Assembly (NCBI GenBank): GCA_937975705.1
Contig: CALJTX010000050.1
Coordinates: 1 to 19,775, forward strand
Length of the DNA: 19,775 bases
Direction of reading: 5' to 3'
Source: an uncultured Flavobacteriia bacterium
GTDB taxonomy: Bacteria > Bacteroidota > Bacteroidia > Flavobacteriales_D > Crocinitomicaceae
Shown: piece after piece, positions 7,706 to 14,277 of the stretch
How the letters are laid out: every line of letters begins with the position of its first letter
Numbering within the stretch: position 1 is the first letter of the stretch
The notes under the pieces: generated by a model
The model's input: only the letters and a program-made list of their open reading frames with translations
What the model was told of the DNA's origin: nothing
The model's database searches: none
Translations under genes and position numbers: made by a program

Positions 7706-8275
7706 ATGAAATTAAAAGAAGCTGCGAAAATTGCGCGTAAACAAATTGCAGAAGGCAAAACAAGACAAGAAACCTTTGATACTTTAATGGCAGACCACAA
7801 GCTGCCTTCGGTTGAATTTGCGACAATCATTCAGGGCATTCCTTCGCTTCAAGCTAGAGAAAAGTACAAAACTGCCAACGGAATCTTGATGACGCTCCTC
7901 ATCCTAACCATTGTTTTTAAACTCATAACGGGTATCTTTTTGGTCATGGAAAATGGTCTGCTGACTTTGCCCATCCTGCTGATCCTGCCACTCTTGAATA
8001 TCTATTTACTCTGGGGCGTCTTGAACTTCCGTCCGGGCACGCATCGTTTGGTTGGGATCTTCACCGTTCTCGGCATTGTGCGTTCATTGCAGCACGTCAT
8101 TGGGCAACCGTTTGACCCAATTTTACTCCTCGATTTTGTCATTGCGGCTGGCCTCATCGGTTTAGGATTTTATCTCAACACCAAACTTCATCCGGCCTAT
8201 AAGACAGTCAGAGAAAGCTATCTGAATAGCGAAGGATACGAGCTTGACAGATACGTCATCAAATTTGAGGAGTGA
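7706..8275 (+). CDS. Membrane protein with N-terminal helical domain
   Basis: This 189-residue product starts at ATG 7706. The first 50 residues are soluble and helical (KEAAKIARKQIAEGKTRQE...), with a pattern like a small helical bundle. Four hydrophobic helices follow, at about 56-77 (ILMTLLILTIVFKLITGIFL), 81-103, 110-126 and 136-153. The C-terminal tail is soluble (YKTVRESYLNSEGYELDRYV). I recognise no family with confidence. The palindrome and direct repeat just upstream suggest its own regulated promoter. The next gene upstream ends 100 bases before. Confidence 0.72.
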   Translation: MKLKEAAKIARKQIAEGKTRQETFDTLMADHKLPSVEFATIIQGIPSLQAREKYKTANGILMTLLILTIVFKLITGIFLVMENGLLTLPILLILPLLNIYLLWGVLNFRPGTHRLVGIFTVLGIVRSLQHVIGQPFDPILLLDFVIAAGLIGLGFYLNTKLHPAYKTVRESYLNSEGYELDRYVIKFEE

Positions 8276-8364
8276 GTAATTTAGGAGGATTTAAAAATTG
8301 TTCTTCGGAAATATCATCGTGCAATTGTCGTTAAATTGTTACGAAGTGCTCAATAGAGATGTGT

Positions 8365-8381
8365 ATACCAAATATTGGTAT
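8365..8381. promoter_or_regulatory. Inverted repeat, probable ParD operator
   Basis: The arms ATACCAA (8365-8371) and TTGGTAT (8375-8381) are perfect 7-base reverse complements with a 3-base spacer. They end 20 bases before the start of the ParD-like antitoxin. Ribbon-helix-helix antitoxins bind palindromes of this kind to repress their own operon. A weak -7-like box (AAAATTTG, 8390-8397) lies between it and the start codon, so the mRNA leader would be very short. The inverted repeat is seen directly; its use by ParD is inferred. Confidence 0.55.
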
Positions 8382-8401
8382 TTTTATTGAAAATTTGAAT
8401 C

Positions 8402-8644
8402 ATGGGTAAAAATACATCAATAACCTTAGGTAGTTATTTTGATCAGTTCATTCAAAGTACGCTAAGTGAAGGACGATATAAAAATGCAAGTGAAGTTGTA
8501 CGCGCCGGATTGCGTCTTCTCGAAGAGGAAGAACAAAAAATTCAAGCATTGCGTTTAGCAATTGAAGAAGGTATTAAAAGTGGCATAGCGGAAGACTTTG
8601 ACCCAGAAATGCATTTAAAGAAATTGAAAGCAAGTAGAAAATAA
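8402..8644 (+). CDS. parD: ParD-like antitoxin (ribbon-helix-helix)
   Basis: This 80-residue protein has a short N-terminal beta-strand (NTSITLG, residues 4-10) and a helix-turn-helix pair with the ParD signature GRYKNASEVVRAGLRLLEEEE (about 24-44). An acidic helical C-terminal tail follows (EEGIKSGIAEDFDPEMHLKK), which in this family wraps around the toxin. It is expected to dimerise through the strand, bind its operator and neutralise the ParE toxin, whose gene begins directly after its stop (TAA then ATG, no gap). Size and gene order match type II ParDE systems. The palindrome at 8365-8381 is the likely operator. The DNA here is visibly AT-richer than the flotillin region, consistent with acquisition. 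Confidence 0.93.
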   Translation: MGKNTSITLGSYFDQFIQSTLSEGRYKNASEVVRAGLRLLEEEEQKIQALRLAIEEGIKSGIAEDFDPEMHLKKLKASRK

Positions 8645-8941
8645 ATGCCGAAGATTAAGTTTACAAATAATGCGGTAAATGATTTGACCGATATTTGGAA
8701 TTATACTGTTGAAACTTGGTCTGAAAGTCAGGCGGATCAATATTATAACTTGATTTTAAATGCATGTAAAGCTTTAGTAAACCAGCCAAAATATAGTAAG
8801 GTGTATGAAGAAATTTATCCCGAATTAAAAGGTGAAAAAATTTCAAAACACATTATTTTCTATCGTGTTATGGCCAATCAATCGATTGAAATAGAGAGAA
8901 TCCTACACGAAAGAATGGATTTAAAGAAAAATTTAAAGTAG
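8645..8941 (+). CDS. parE: ParE/RelE-superfamily toxin
   Basis: This 98-residue protein has the ParE layout: an N-terminal strand and helix (FTNNAVNDLTDIWNYTVETW), then SESQADQYYNLILNACKAL, a typical 'P..y....e.yPeLkge' segment and a final strand pair KHIIFYRVM and IEIERILHERMD. The ILHERMD ending is typical of ParE ('v.rILH.rmd'). The toxin would be held inactive by the adjacent ParD. Most ParE proteins that have been studied poison DNA gyrase, but the target here is inferred from the family only. The gene abuts parD with no spacing, so they form one operon. It looks intact. Confidence 0.92.
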   Translation: MPKIKFTNNAVNDLTDIWNYTVETWSESQADQYYNLILNACKALVNQPKYSKVYEEIYPELKGEKISKHIIFYRVMANQSIEIERILHERMDLKKNLK

Positions 8942-8964
8942 GTTTCAAAGGTTTAAAATAAATA

Positions 8965-9609
8965 TTGACCACAAAACGCAACATATCAAGACTTTTAAAT
9001 AGCACTTATTGTCTTATTTCTATGCTCTATTTTGCTTCTCAAAATGGATGGTCCCAATTAGCTCCTTTAAATAATCATCAATTCACAAAAATTATTTCTT
9101 CTGTAACTGGTGACCTTAATAAAGATGGTATTCTTGATCAAGTAGTAGTAAAAGAAGACACAACGGCAATTACAGATCCATATCAACTTGAAGTGTATTT
9201 TGGCCAAGTAAATGGTGGTTTCAAATGGATTCTTTCCGCTTCTAAAGCCATTTTATCTGCATATCCAAATGGCAAGGAGGGCTTAAATACGGGGATTCAA
9301 TTTAGTCAAGTAAGTATTCACAATGGGGTACTTTGGATAGAAACAGAAATGTTAAGAGGTCATATGGAGCATAAGTTTCGGTATCAAAATGGGCGCTTTG
9401 AATTGATTGGCTTTTCTTATGCTAATGTGGAACATGGCATCTTGCAACTGATTGATTACAATTTGTCAACAGGAAGAAGAATTGAAAAAGAATGTCCAAT
9501 CAGTTCAGATACCTTTAAAGTCAAACTTGATAAAACCATCAAAATAAATCCATTACCTTCATTGCAAGATTTTGAACCTTTAACAACAGAGTTTTTATTC
9601 AATGACTAA
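8965..9609 (+). CDS. Secreted protein with EF-hand-like DxNxDG loop
   Basis: The frame runs from a TTG at 8965 directly after an in-frame stop. The next ATG (9022) would cut into the signal peptide. With the TTG start, residues 1-31 form a signal sequence with a basic head (TTKRNISR) ending WSQ, so TTG is preferred; the product is 214 residues. At residues 50-58, DLNKDGILD is a calcium-binding loop of the dockerin/FG-GAP kind, in the context VTGDLNKDGILDQVVV. This often marks repeat proteins reporting 'integrin-like' strands. The rest is beta-rich. Its last bases overlap the start of the next gene by 8 bases. The specific function is unknown. Confidence 0.7.
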   Translation: MTTKRNISRLLNSTYCLISMLYFASQNGWSQLAPLNNHQFTKIISSVTGDLNKDGILDQVVVKEDTTAITDPYQLEVYFGQVNGGFKWILSASKAILSAYPNGKEGLNTGIQFSQVSIHNGVLWIETEMLRGHMEHKFRYQNGRFELIGFSYANVEHGILQLIDYNLSTGRRIEKECPISSDTFKVKLDKTIKINPLPSLQDFEPLTTEFLFND

Positions 9610-10189
9610 ACTCCTCTTTTCCGTATTGCTAACATTTGTAGTTCAATCGAGTTTTGCACAAACCCTGAGCTACGAACACTTCAAGACATTAGTGCCTTCC
9701 TTGAAAAAAGAAGCTTGGGCCACCGTATATCAAGATTCTCAAGCGCTTTTAGACAATGCGCCTCAAGATACTTCTGATTTTCATGCCATTATTTTGTATA
9801 TCCATTTATATGCAGGTGCAGGCATGGTCAGTGAGTCGCAACTCTCGTACGAAGAATTGCAGGCTAATGCTTTGAATTATCAAGGTCAAAGAGTCATTAT
9901 GGCTGCGCACCCTGTTAGCAAAGCAGAAGGCGGTTTGAACCAAACCAGTATTGATAAAGAAAATGGAAAATATACTGCATTTACGAGTGCAGCAAATGTA
10001 AAGGGGACCAGTATTTTTTGCTTTGAAAAATTTACCTTTTCTAAAAAAATCAAGATTAAAAAATTTCCAGTGGGCTCCTTTGTTCGTTGCGGTGGCACCC
10101 TCGAAAAGATTGAATTCAACCCCAATCAGTCCAAGATTTGGATCATGCGCCTTACTGTAAGCGATGCATTTATTAGAAAGTTGGAGTGA
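9602..10189 (+). CDS. Secreted protein of unknown function, cassette-type signal peptide
   Basis: The 195-residue product overlaps the preceding gene by 8 bases. Its first 20 residues (MTKLLFSVLLTFVVQSSFAQ) are a signal peptide nearly identical to those at 11485 and 13522, also at DNA level, while the mature parts do not match. The first mature half is helical (KTLVPSLKKEAWATVYQDSQ and following), with a spacing like a TPR-type helix pair. The second half is strand-rich and basic (FTFSKKIKIKKFPVGSFVRC) and has two Cys residues about 18 apart that could pair. No family was recognised. Export is well supported. Confidence 0.72.
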   Translation: MTKLLFSVLLTFVVQSSFAQTLSYEHFKTLVPSLKKEAWATVYQDSQALLDNAPQDTSDFHAIILYIHLYAGAGMVSESQLSYEELQANALNYQGQRVIMAAHPVSKAEGGLNQTSIDKENGKYTAFTSAANVKGTSIFCFEKFTFSKKIKIKKFPVGSFVRCGGTLEKIEFNPNQSKIWIMRLTVSDAFIRKLE

Positions 10190-10220
10190 TTTATTGTAGT
10201 TTTAATCTTCACTGAATATT

Positions 10221-10751
10221 ATGCTAGAAGAAATTATCAAATCTGCATTTATAGTAGTTTCCGTTATCATTGGACTTTCACTACTCAAAAAGGAAATGTC
10301 CAAAAAAGTGGAGCCGCTGCCAGACGGTAGTTTTGAATTGCGCGTTTCGCGTATTTACTTTTTTACAGGCGCAGTTTGCGCATGCATTTTTCTGTTTTTC
10401 ACTGGTTGGATATTATTGGATCCAGATACGCCTAGCGAAGACCGAATTTTTGGCTTGTTTTTTCTAATTTTTAGTTTGCTTGGTGTTTACTTCATTGTGC
10501 TATATCGCAATTATCGCCTTTATTTTGACAATGAAAAAATCGTGGTCACCAATCTATTCGGTAAAAAGAATACCATGAAGTGGTCTGAAATTGAAAAGGT
10601 CAGGTCCAATGCTTTCACTGGATATGTGACTTTATCTTCAGCTTCAACTCAGTTAAAAGTACATCAGAATTTGAAGGGTATGGTCGCTTTCAAACAGGTC
10701 ATGGAGGCCCAAACCAAATGGACTGCTAAAGAGCTTAGGTTGCCGTTTTAA
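10221..10751 (+). CDS. Membrane protein with C-terminal bacterial PH-like domain
   Basis: This 176-residue product starts at ATG 10221. A first hydrophobic stretch (about 5-22) is followed by a charged loop (KKEMSKKVEPLPDGSFELR). Two close transmembrane helices follow (about 46-66 and 74-96). The C-terminal 80 residues read as a PH-like fold: YRLYFDNEKIVVTNLFGKKN, then MKWSEIEKV, a strand pair and a final helix. The pattern 'l.fd.e.i.v.nlfgk...i.WseI..v' is typical of bacterial PH-like membrane proteins. These are thought to be scaffolds; no enzymatic site is visible. The upstream gap is only 31 bases, so it may share a transcript with the previous gene. Confidence 0.72.
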   Translation: MLEEIIKSAFIVVSVIIGLSLLKKEMSKKVEPLPDGSFELRVSRIYFFTGAVCACIFLFFTGWILLDPDTPSEDRIFGLFFLIFSLLGVYFIVLYRNYRLYFDNEKIVVTNLFGKKNTMKWSEIEKVRSNAFTGYVTLSSASTQLKVHQNLKGMVAFKQVMEAQTKWTAKELRLPF

Positions 10752-10765
10752 CTAATCATATCCCC

Positions 10766-10800
10766 TTGACTAAACTACTCTTTTCTTTTTTGTATCTTTG
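10766..10800 (+). promoter_or_regulatory. Bacteroidota-type promoter of the HepT-MntA pair
   Basis: TATCTTTG at 10793-10800 is an exact match to the TAnnTTTG -7 box of Bacteroidota promoters. A TTG (10766-10768) 24 bases upstream could serve as the -33 element, one base beyond the usual 17-23 spacing. Transcription would begin around 10804-10807, almost at the ATG (10806), so the mRNA should be leaderless or nearly so. The box lies inside the signal-peptide remnant. Confidence 0.6.
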
Positions 10801-10804
10801 GTAG
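10766..10804 (+). pseudogene. Truncated signal-peptide cassette upstream of the MNT gene
   Basis: TTG 10766 opens a 12-codon frame reading (M)TKLLFSFLYLW then TAG at 10802. It matches the start of the signal peptides encoded at 9602 (MTKLLFS) and 13522 (MTKLLLTFLL) at both protein and DNA level. The DNA from 10770 aligns with 11490 onward in the next cassette at about 19 of 23 bases by hand. I read it as the broken 5' end of a fourth gene of this type. It is too short to be a functional gene itself. Confidence 0.45.
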
Positions 10805-10805
10805 C

Positions 10806-11117
10806 ATGAATGATTTAATCGAGAGAAATATTGGAAAGATTCAAGAAATCTGCAGAAAAAATTCTGTTGAAGGTTTGTTTATTTTCGGCTCCGTACTAAC
10901 GGAAGAATTTTCCGATCAAAGTGATTTAGATTTTGCCTACGTTTTAAAAGATGACCTTACTCCCATTGAATATGGTGATGCATTTTTCGAATTATTGGAA
11001 GATTTAGAAAGTTTATTCAATAGGAAAATCGATTTGGTTTCATACAGAGTAGTTAAGAACCCGGTCTTCAAGGAGGAACTTGATAGAACTAAGAAATCGT
11101 TATATGCTGCCGCATAG
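10806..11117 (+). CDS. mntA: MntA-like minimal nucleotidyltransferase antitoxin
   Basis: This 103-residue protein is a MNT-fold nucleotidyltransferase. Gly28-Ser29, ten residues, then Asp40-Leu-Asp42 form the complete GS-X10-DxD catalytic motif (IFGSVLTEEF and SDLDFA). Asp76 (KIDLVSY) fits the third acidic ligand. In HepT-MntA systems the enzyme transfers AMP to a Tyr beside the HEPN nuclease site and so switches the toxin off. The stop overlaps the start of the HEPN gene, the standard arrangement. The predicted promoter lies directly against the start codon. All key residues are present, so activity is expected. Confidence 0.92.
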   Translation: MNDLIERNIGKIQEICRKNSVEGLFIFGSVLTEEFSDQSDLDFAYVLKDDLTPIEYGDAFFELLEDLESLFNRKIDLVSYRVVKNPVFKEELDRTKKSLYAAA

Positions 11118-11445
11118 AAAGATTCAAAAATATCTGCTTGATATTGATTCTATTATTGAAGAACTTGAACTGATCATTAATCATCACCAAAGAGATTTCA
11201 ATGATTTTCAGCAAAATATTATCTCTGTCCGTGCTGTTGAGCGAGATTTAATGATCATTGGTGAGGCAATGAATAAAATTATTCAGCTTCATCCAGAGAT
11301 TCAAATTTCAGGAGCTAGACAAATAATCGGTCTTCGAAATTTAATTGTTCATTCTTATGATTCTATTGAACCATCAGTACTTTGGAGAATTTTAGTTAAG
11401 GATATCTCTGTTTTGAAGGCAGAAATAAATGAACTTAAAGGATAA
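11104..11445 (+). CDS. hepT: HepT-like HEPN toxin (DUF86)
   Basis: I choose ATG 11104, which gives 113 residues starting MLPHRKIQKYLLDIDSIIEE, the usual HepT beginning. An in-frame TTG at 11080 with AGGAGG nine bases ahead is possible but would add eight odd residues. The ATG start overlaps the MNT gene by 14 bases. The HEPN active site is intact: Arg78-Asn-Leu-Ile-Val-His83-Ser-Tyr85, the R-X4-H-X-Y motif. Arg and His form the RNase site and Tyr85 is the residue that MntA enzymes modify. The helices around it (VRAVERDLMIIGEAMNKI) match DUF86. Well-studied HepT toxins cut RNA; the target here is unknown. Confidence 0.93.
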   Translation: MLPHRKIQKYLLDIDSIIEELELIINHHQRDFNDFQQNIISVRAVERDLMIIGEAMNKIIQLHPEIQISGARQIIGLRNLIVHSYDSIEPSVLWRILVKDISVLKAEINELKG

Positions 11446-11484
11446 CTGTAAATAACGGTAATTGTAAACTACTGTTTTTTTTAA

Positions 11485-11919
11485 ATGAATTCTAAACTCC
11501 TCTTATCTTTTCTACTCTCACTCATAGTTCAATCGAGCTATGCGCAGCGCGTGGTGACATACCAGCTGAGTGAATGTGATATGAAGCGGGCAGATGAATT
11601 GTCCTCTGCCAATTTCTTGATTAGTAAGCAAACCATAAACGATACGATTTTGCTACAATTGGGTTTGGTTCGCAATTGTGAATTTCAGACAAGCCCTAAA
11701 CTTAGTATGAGGCATGATACGCTTTTTGTTGAGTTAGAAAATAGTTCTGAGCGTTATGCAGCTTGCGAATGCTATTTTGAATTGACTATTCGCGCAGTAG
11801 GGATTACCGATAGCGCTTTTAAAGGCATTTTTTCAAATCAAAATAAAGGCCTAGTAGAATTTAAGCCATACCCGAGTCAATTTATTGATCCGGAGAATAA
11901 CGATAAAAACAGAAAATGA
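11485..11919 (+). CDS. Small secreted protein, first gene of the CrtA-like cluster
   Basis: This 144-residue product has a signal peptide (MNSKLLLSFLLSLIVQSSYAQ) of the same cassette type as 9602 and 13522. The mature 123 residues are mostly strand, with three Cys-containing segments (SECDMKR, RNCEF, ACECYF) that could make disulfides. The C-terminal end is polar (PENNDKNRK). I recognise no family. Its TGA overlaps the ATG of the CrtA-like gene (ATGA), so the two are translationally coupled, although one product is exported and the other is not. Confidence 0.7.
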   Translation: MNSKLLLSFLLSLIVQSSYAQRVVTYQLSECDMKRADELSSANFLISKQTINDTILLQLGLVRNCEFQTSPKLSMRHDTLFVELENSSERYAACECYFELTIRAVGITDSAFKGIFSNQNKGLVEFKPYPSQFIDPENNDKNRK

Positions 11920-12629
11920 CCATCTTCTCCTACCACTTACTGGAAGTTTCGGTGTTTGCTGCCATGAAGGGTCTTTTCAAAGCGCCATTAGCCAAAAAAA
12001 CGCCTGGTCTGATTCATGCCGAATACATGACCGTCATGACACTAGGTTCTGCGGTGTTTTCGAGCAAGCGCATGTTGTTGGGTCAGGTTGCGGTTTTTGC
12101 GCAATGGGATTCAGAGCAGGCACTGGAGCAATACCTGAACACTACTTCATTTGGAAAAAAACTGAGTCAAGGATGGCATGTACGCCTTTCGTTTTTGCGT
12201 CAGTGGGGCCATTTTAGCGGTTTTCAAATACCAGAAGCGCCTTCTGCCGCGTATCCTGATACGGCGCCTGTTGTGGCGGTTACAGTTGCTCGTATGAAGC
12301 CTTGGGCGGTCCCTCGATTTATTCATTGGGGCCGACCAGTCGAGAAGTTGGTCCGCGATCATCCTGGTACAACGCTTTCTTTGGCGTCTATTCATTTGCC
12401 CAATACGGTTTCCACTTTTTCGATTTGGAAAACTACCCAAGAAATGAACGATATGGTGCGCGGGCATAGCCCTGTTGCGCAGCCCAAGCGCCATGCCGAC
12501 GCTATGAAAGAACGCGAGCGCAAAGATTTTCATTTTGAATTTACCACGCTGCGCTTTCAGGCCTTGGCTGAATACGGCAGCTGGAAAGGAAAAACCAATT
12601 ACGTTCCTAATTACCAGCATTCGGCATAA
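11916..12629 (+). CDS. Spheroidene monooxygenase-like protein (CrtA family)
   Basis: This 237-residue protein lacks a signal peptide. Its C-terminal two thirds follow the CrtA pattern: AVTVARMKPWAVPRFIHW, then a segment with PGTTLSLASI, the key stretch STFSIWKTTQEMNDMVRG (TFSIW at residues 167-171), a conserved His (KRHADAMKERERKDFHFEF, His193) and FQALAEYGSWKG. The CrtA enzymes that have been studied oxidise carotenoid ends, but this family is broad and many members sit outside carotenoid clusters. No carotenoid gene is visible in this window, so the substrate is open. It overlaps the preceding gene by 4 bases and the next by 1 base (TAATG). The family call is good; the reaction is not assigned. 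Confidence 0.75.
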   Translation: MTIFSYHLLEVSVFAAMKGLFKAPLAKKTPGLIHAEYMTVMTLGSAVFSSKRMLLGQVAVFAQWDSEQALEQYLNTTSFGKKLSQGWHVRLSFLRQWGHFSGFQIPEAPSAAYPDTAPVVAVTVARMKPWAVPRFIHWGRPVEKLVRDHPGTTLSLASIHLPNTVSTFSIWKTTQEMNDMVRGHSPVAQPKRHADAMKERERKDFHFEFTTLRFQALAEYGSWKGKTNYVPNYQHSA

Positions 12630-13486
12630 TGGCAAAACCAATTGGTAAACAGCGCCTGCAAGATTGGCTCACTCAATTTTGGGTCTTGCAATTTGGGCAA
12701 CAAATTGAGCCAAACACTTATGACTGGCTCCTTGGGCCATTTGGCTCTTCGGATCAGATTGGACCACATTTTATCAGCGAAATTACCGAACGCGAAAACT
12801 TAGAACGCGCTCCTAAAAACCAGGAAGCAGGGCTTTTGTATTCTATCCATGATTTGAAATTATCAGCCGCTGAATTGAATCAATTAGCACCTGAAATCAT
12901 TGATTTTTACGAGCACACGGCAGCTTATAATTTATCTTTAGAAGTCAATTGGAATCGGTCATTTCTACTTTTTGGCACTTTGGTGAAATGGCTATTTAGT
13001 CGTCGGATCCAACAATTGAATATTCCTACAACTTCGAATGAAGCTGCAGCTGGCCTCACCAATGAGCTGATCCAATTACGAGATCCGAAAAGCAAAGCTA
13101 TCAAGCGTACCTTTTGGTACCGAACATTGCGCTCAACGGGTGAAGTTGTATATTCAGGTATCTACGGTACAAGCCAGTTGCCAAATGGCAAGCGAGTGGT
13201 CAAAGCAGTTTTTCCTTTGCCACACGGTAATGCTACCGTCTTACTTTTGCCAAGTGTTCAAGCAGATGGTTCGCTGCGTTTGTCTTCAGCCGGTAAAAAA
13301 ATAGGGGATAGCGGTTTCTATTTTCTTTTGGAGGATGCTAATGGGCATTATTGGACTAAATTCATTCGGTCGTTTAAAGATGAGTTACACGTATTTAAAG
13401 ATAAGGAGCAACTGAAAGCCGTACAAAAACTCACCCTTTGGTCATTTCCGGTCTTGCATTTTTCTTACAAAATCGAAAAAGTATAG
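12629..13486 (+). CDS. Unknown cytosolic protein coupled to the CrtA-like gene
   Basis: This 285-residue product has no signal peptide or clear membrane helix. Its ATG shares one base with the previous stop (TAATG), so it is probably translated from the same mRNA by reinitiation. Residues about 30-60 carry a Gly/Phe/His-rich segment (WLLGPFGSSDQIGPHFISE). The middle has RRIQQLNIPTTSNEAAAG. The second half is strand-rich with YRTLRSTGEVVYSGIYGT and VFPLPHGNATVLLLPS, then a Trp-rich end (YWTKFIRSF, TLWSFPVLHFSY). I do not recognise a family. The tight coupling to the CrtA-like enzyme suggests a shared pathway. Confidence 0.7.
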   Translation: MAKPIGKQRLQDWLTQFWVLQFGQQIEPNTYDWLLGPFGSSDQIGPHFISEITERENLERAPKNQEAGLLYSIHDLKLSAAELNQLAPEIIDFYEHTAAYNLSLEVNWNRSFLLFGTLVKWLFSRRIQQLNIPTTSNEAAAGLTNELIQLRDPKSKAIKRTFWYRTLRSTGEVVYSGIYGTSQLPNGKRVVKAVFPLPHGNATVLLLPSVQADGSLRLSSAGKKIGDSGFYFLLEDANGHYWTKFIRSFKDELHVFKDKEQLKAVQKLTLWSFPVLHFSYKIEKV

Positions 13487-13491
13487 CTTTG
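13484..13491 (+). promoter_or_regulatory. Candidate -7 box upstream of 13522
   Basis: TAGCTTTG is an exact match to the TAnnTTTG box and overlaps the TAG stop of the preceding gene. It lies 30 bases before the ATG at 13522. No clear TTG lies at the usual distance upstream: the best is TTTC at 13461, 19 bases away, and a TTG at 13454 is too far. It is a plausible but unconfirmed promoter. Confidence 0.35.
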
Positions 13492-13521
13492 CTTAAAAAT
13501 TGATACCCAAGGAATTATTAC

Positions 13522-14241
13522 ATGACTAAACTCCTCCTCACTTTTCTGCTCACCTTTTTAGTTCAAACGAGTTTTGCGCAGCGTGAGAAGTTTGAGTTTA
13601 CCGAAGGATTATGTTTTTACACTGGTGTTTATTCGGCAGATCAATATACTGCCCTGGAGCTGCAAAATACATTCGAGAATTTGTGTTTTTCCTTTTCGGA
13701 GTTCAAGACGGCGTTTACCGCTTGGAACCTTGCAGAGATAGATAAGTTAGATGTGTTGGCGAAAGATGCTGAATGTAAGGCCTTAATTACAAAATATGAG
13801 CAGTTAGACATCGTCAATGCTACTGTTTGGGAAGAGGCAAGGGCAAATAGAATCCGTGCAATATCAGAAAGCTGCGCATTGCAGAAGCTCACCATTATTG
13901 CTTATCAATATCCTGACACGCTAAACAGTTTCGTTACCGCTGATTCGCTTACAGCGTATTATAGAGCAGCATTGATTGCCGGTGGTGATGATTTGCTTGC
14001 AGCATGGCAGCATTTACACCAAGCGAAAAAAGCGAAAAATGGCAATCCGCAACGCCTGCAAGATATCTATGAGCAGCGTTACAACTCACCCTTGAAATTG
14101 GAATACGCTAGGCTAGAAGTGATGACGTTTGGTTGGTGGAATCATGCCAATAACCTTATTTTTCATGACGAACATAGTGACTACTGGCCAGCATTTGAAA
14201 AACTATTTATTAAATTAGACAGTGAATGTGAGGAACCTTAA
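13522..14241 (+). CDS. Secreted helical protein, cassette-type signal peptide
   Basis: This 239-residue product begins with MTKLLLTFLLTFLVQTSFAQ, a signal peptide of the same cassette as 9602 and 11485. The mature protein is mainly helical, with Cys residues in GLCFYTG, NLCFSF, DAECKAL and ESCALQ and near the C-terminus (DSECEEP), so several disulfides are possible. A Trp/His-rich segment near the end (TFGWWNHANNLIFHDEHSDYW) could be a binding surface. I recognise no family. A candidate -7 box lies 30 bases upstream. It is exported with good confidence; its role is unknown. Confidence 0.72.
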   Translation: MTKLLLTFLLTFLVQTSFAQREKFEFTEGLCFYTGVYSADQYTALELQNTFENLCFSFSEFKTAFTAWNLAEIDKLDVLAKDAECKALITKYEQLDIVNATVWEEARANRIRAISESCALQKLTIIAYQYPDTLNSFVTADSLTAYYRAALIAGGDDLLAAWQHLHQAKKAKNGNPQRLQDIYEQRYNSPLKLEYARLEVMTFGWWNHANNLIFHDEHSDYWPAFEKLFIKLDSECEEP

Positions 14242-14277
14242 TGACTCGCAATTGAACTTATAACTTGACCAATCACA

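Noticed and set aside
11445..11484. Possible terminator (T8 run) after hepT
   Set aside because: The sequence before the T-run (11445-11475) has two direct TGTAAA copies but no stem of useful length, so a hairpin terminator is not supported.
11885..12217. 110-codon plus-strand frame
   Set aside because: It is out of frame with both the secreted protein and the CrtA-like gene, Cys/His-rich by chance, and no known motif is seen.
12147..12641. 164-codon minus-strand reading frame
   Set aside because: It lies opposite the CrtA-like gene, whose protein shows clear family motifs. The minus-strand translation is Arg-rich, low in recognisable pattern and has no supporting signals.
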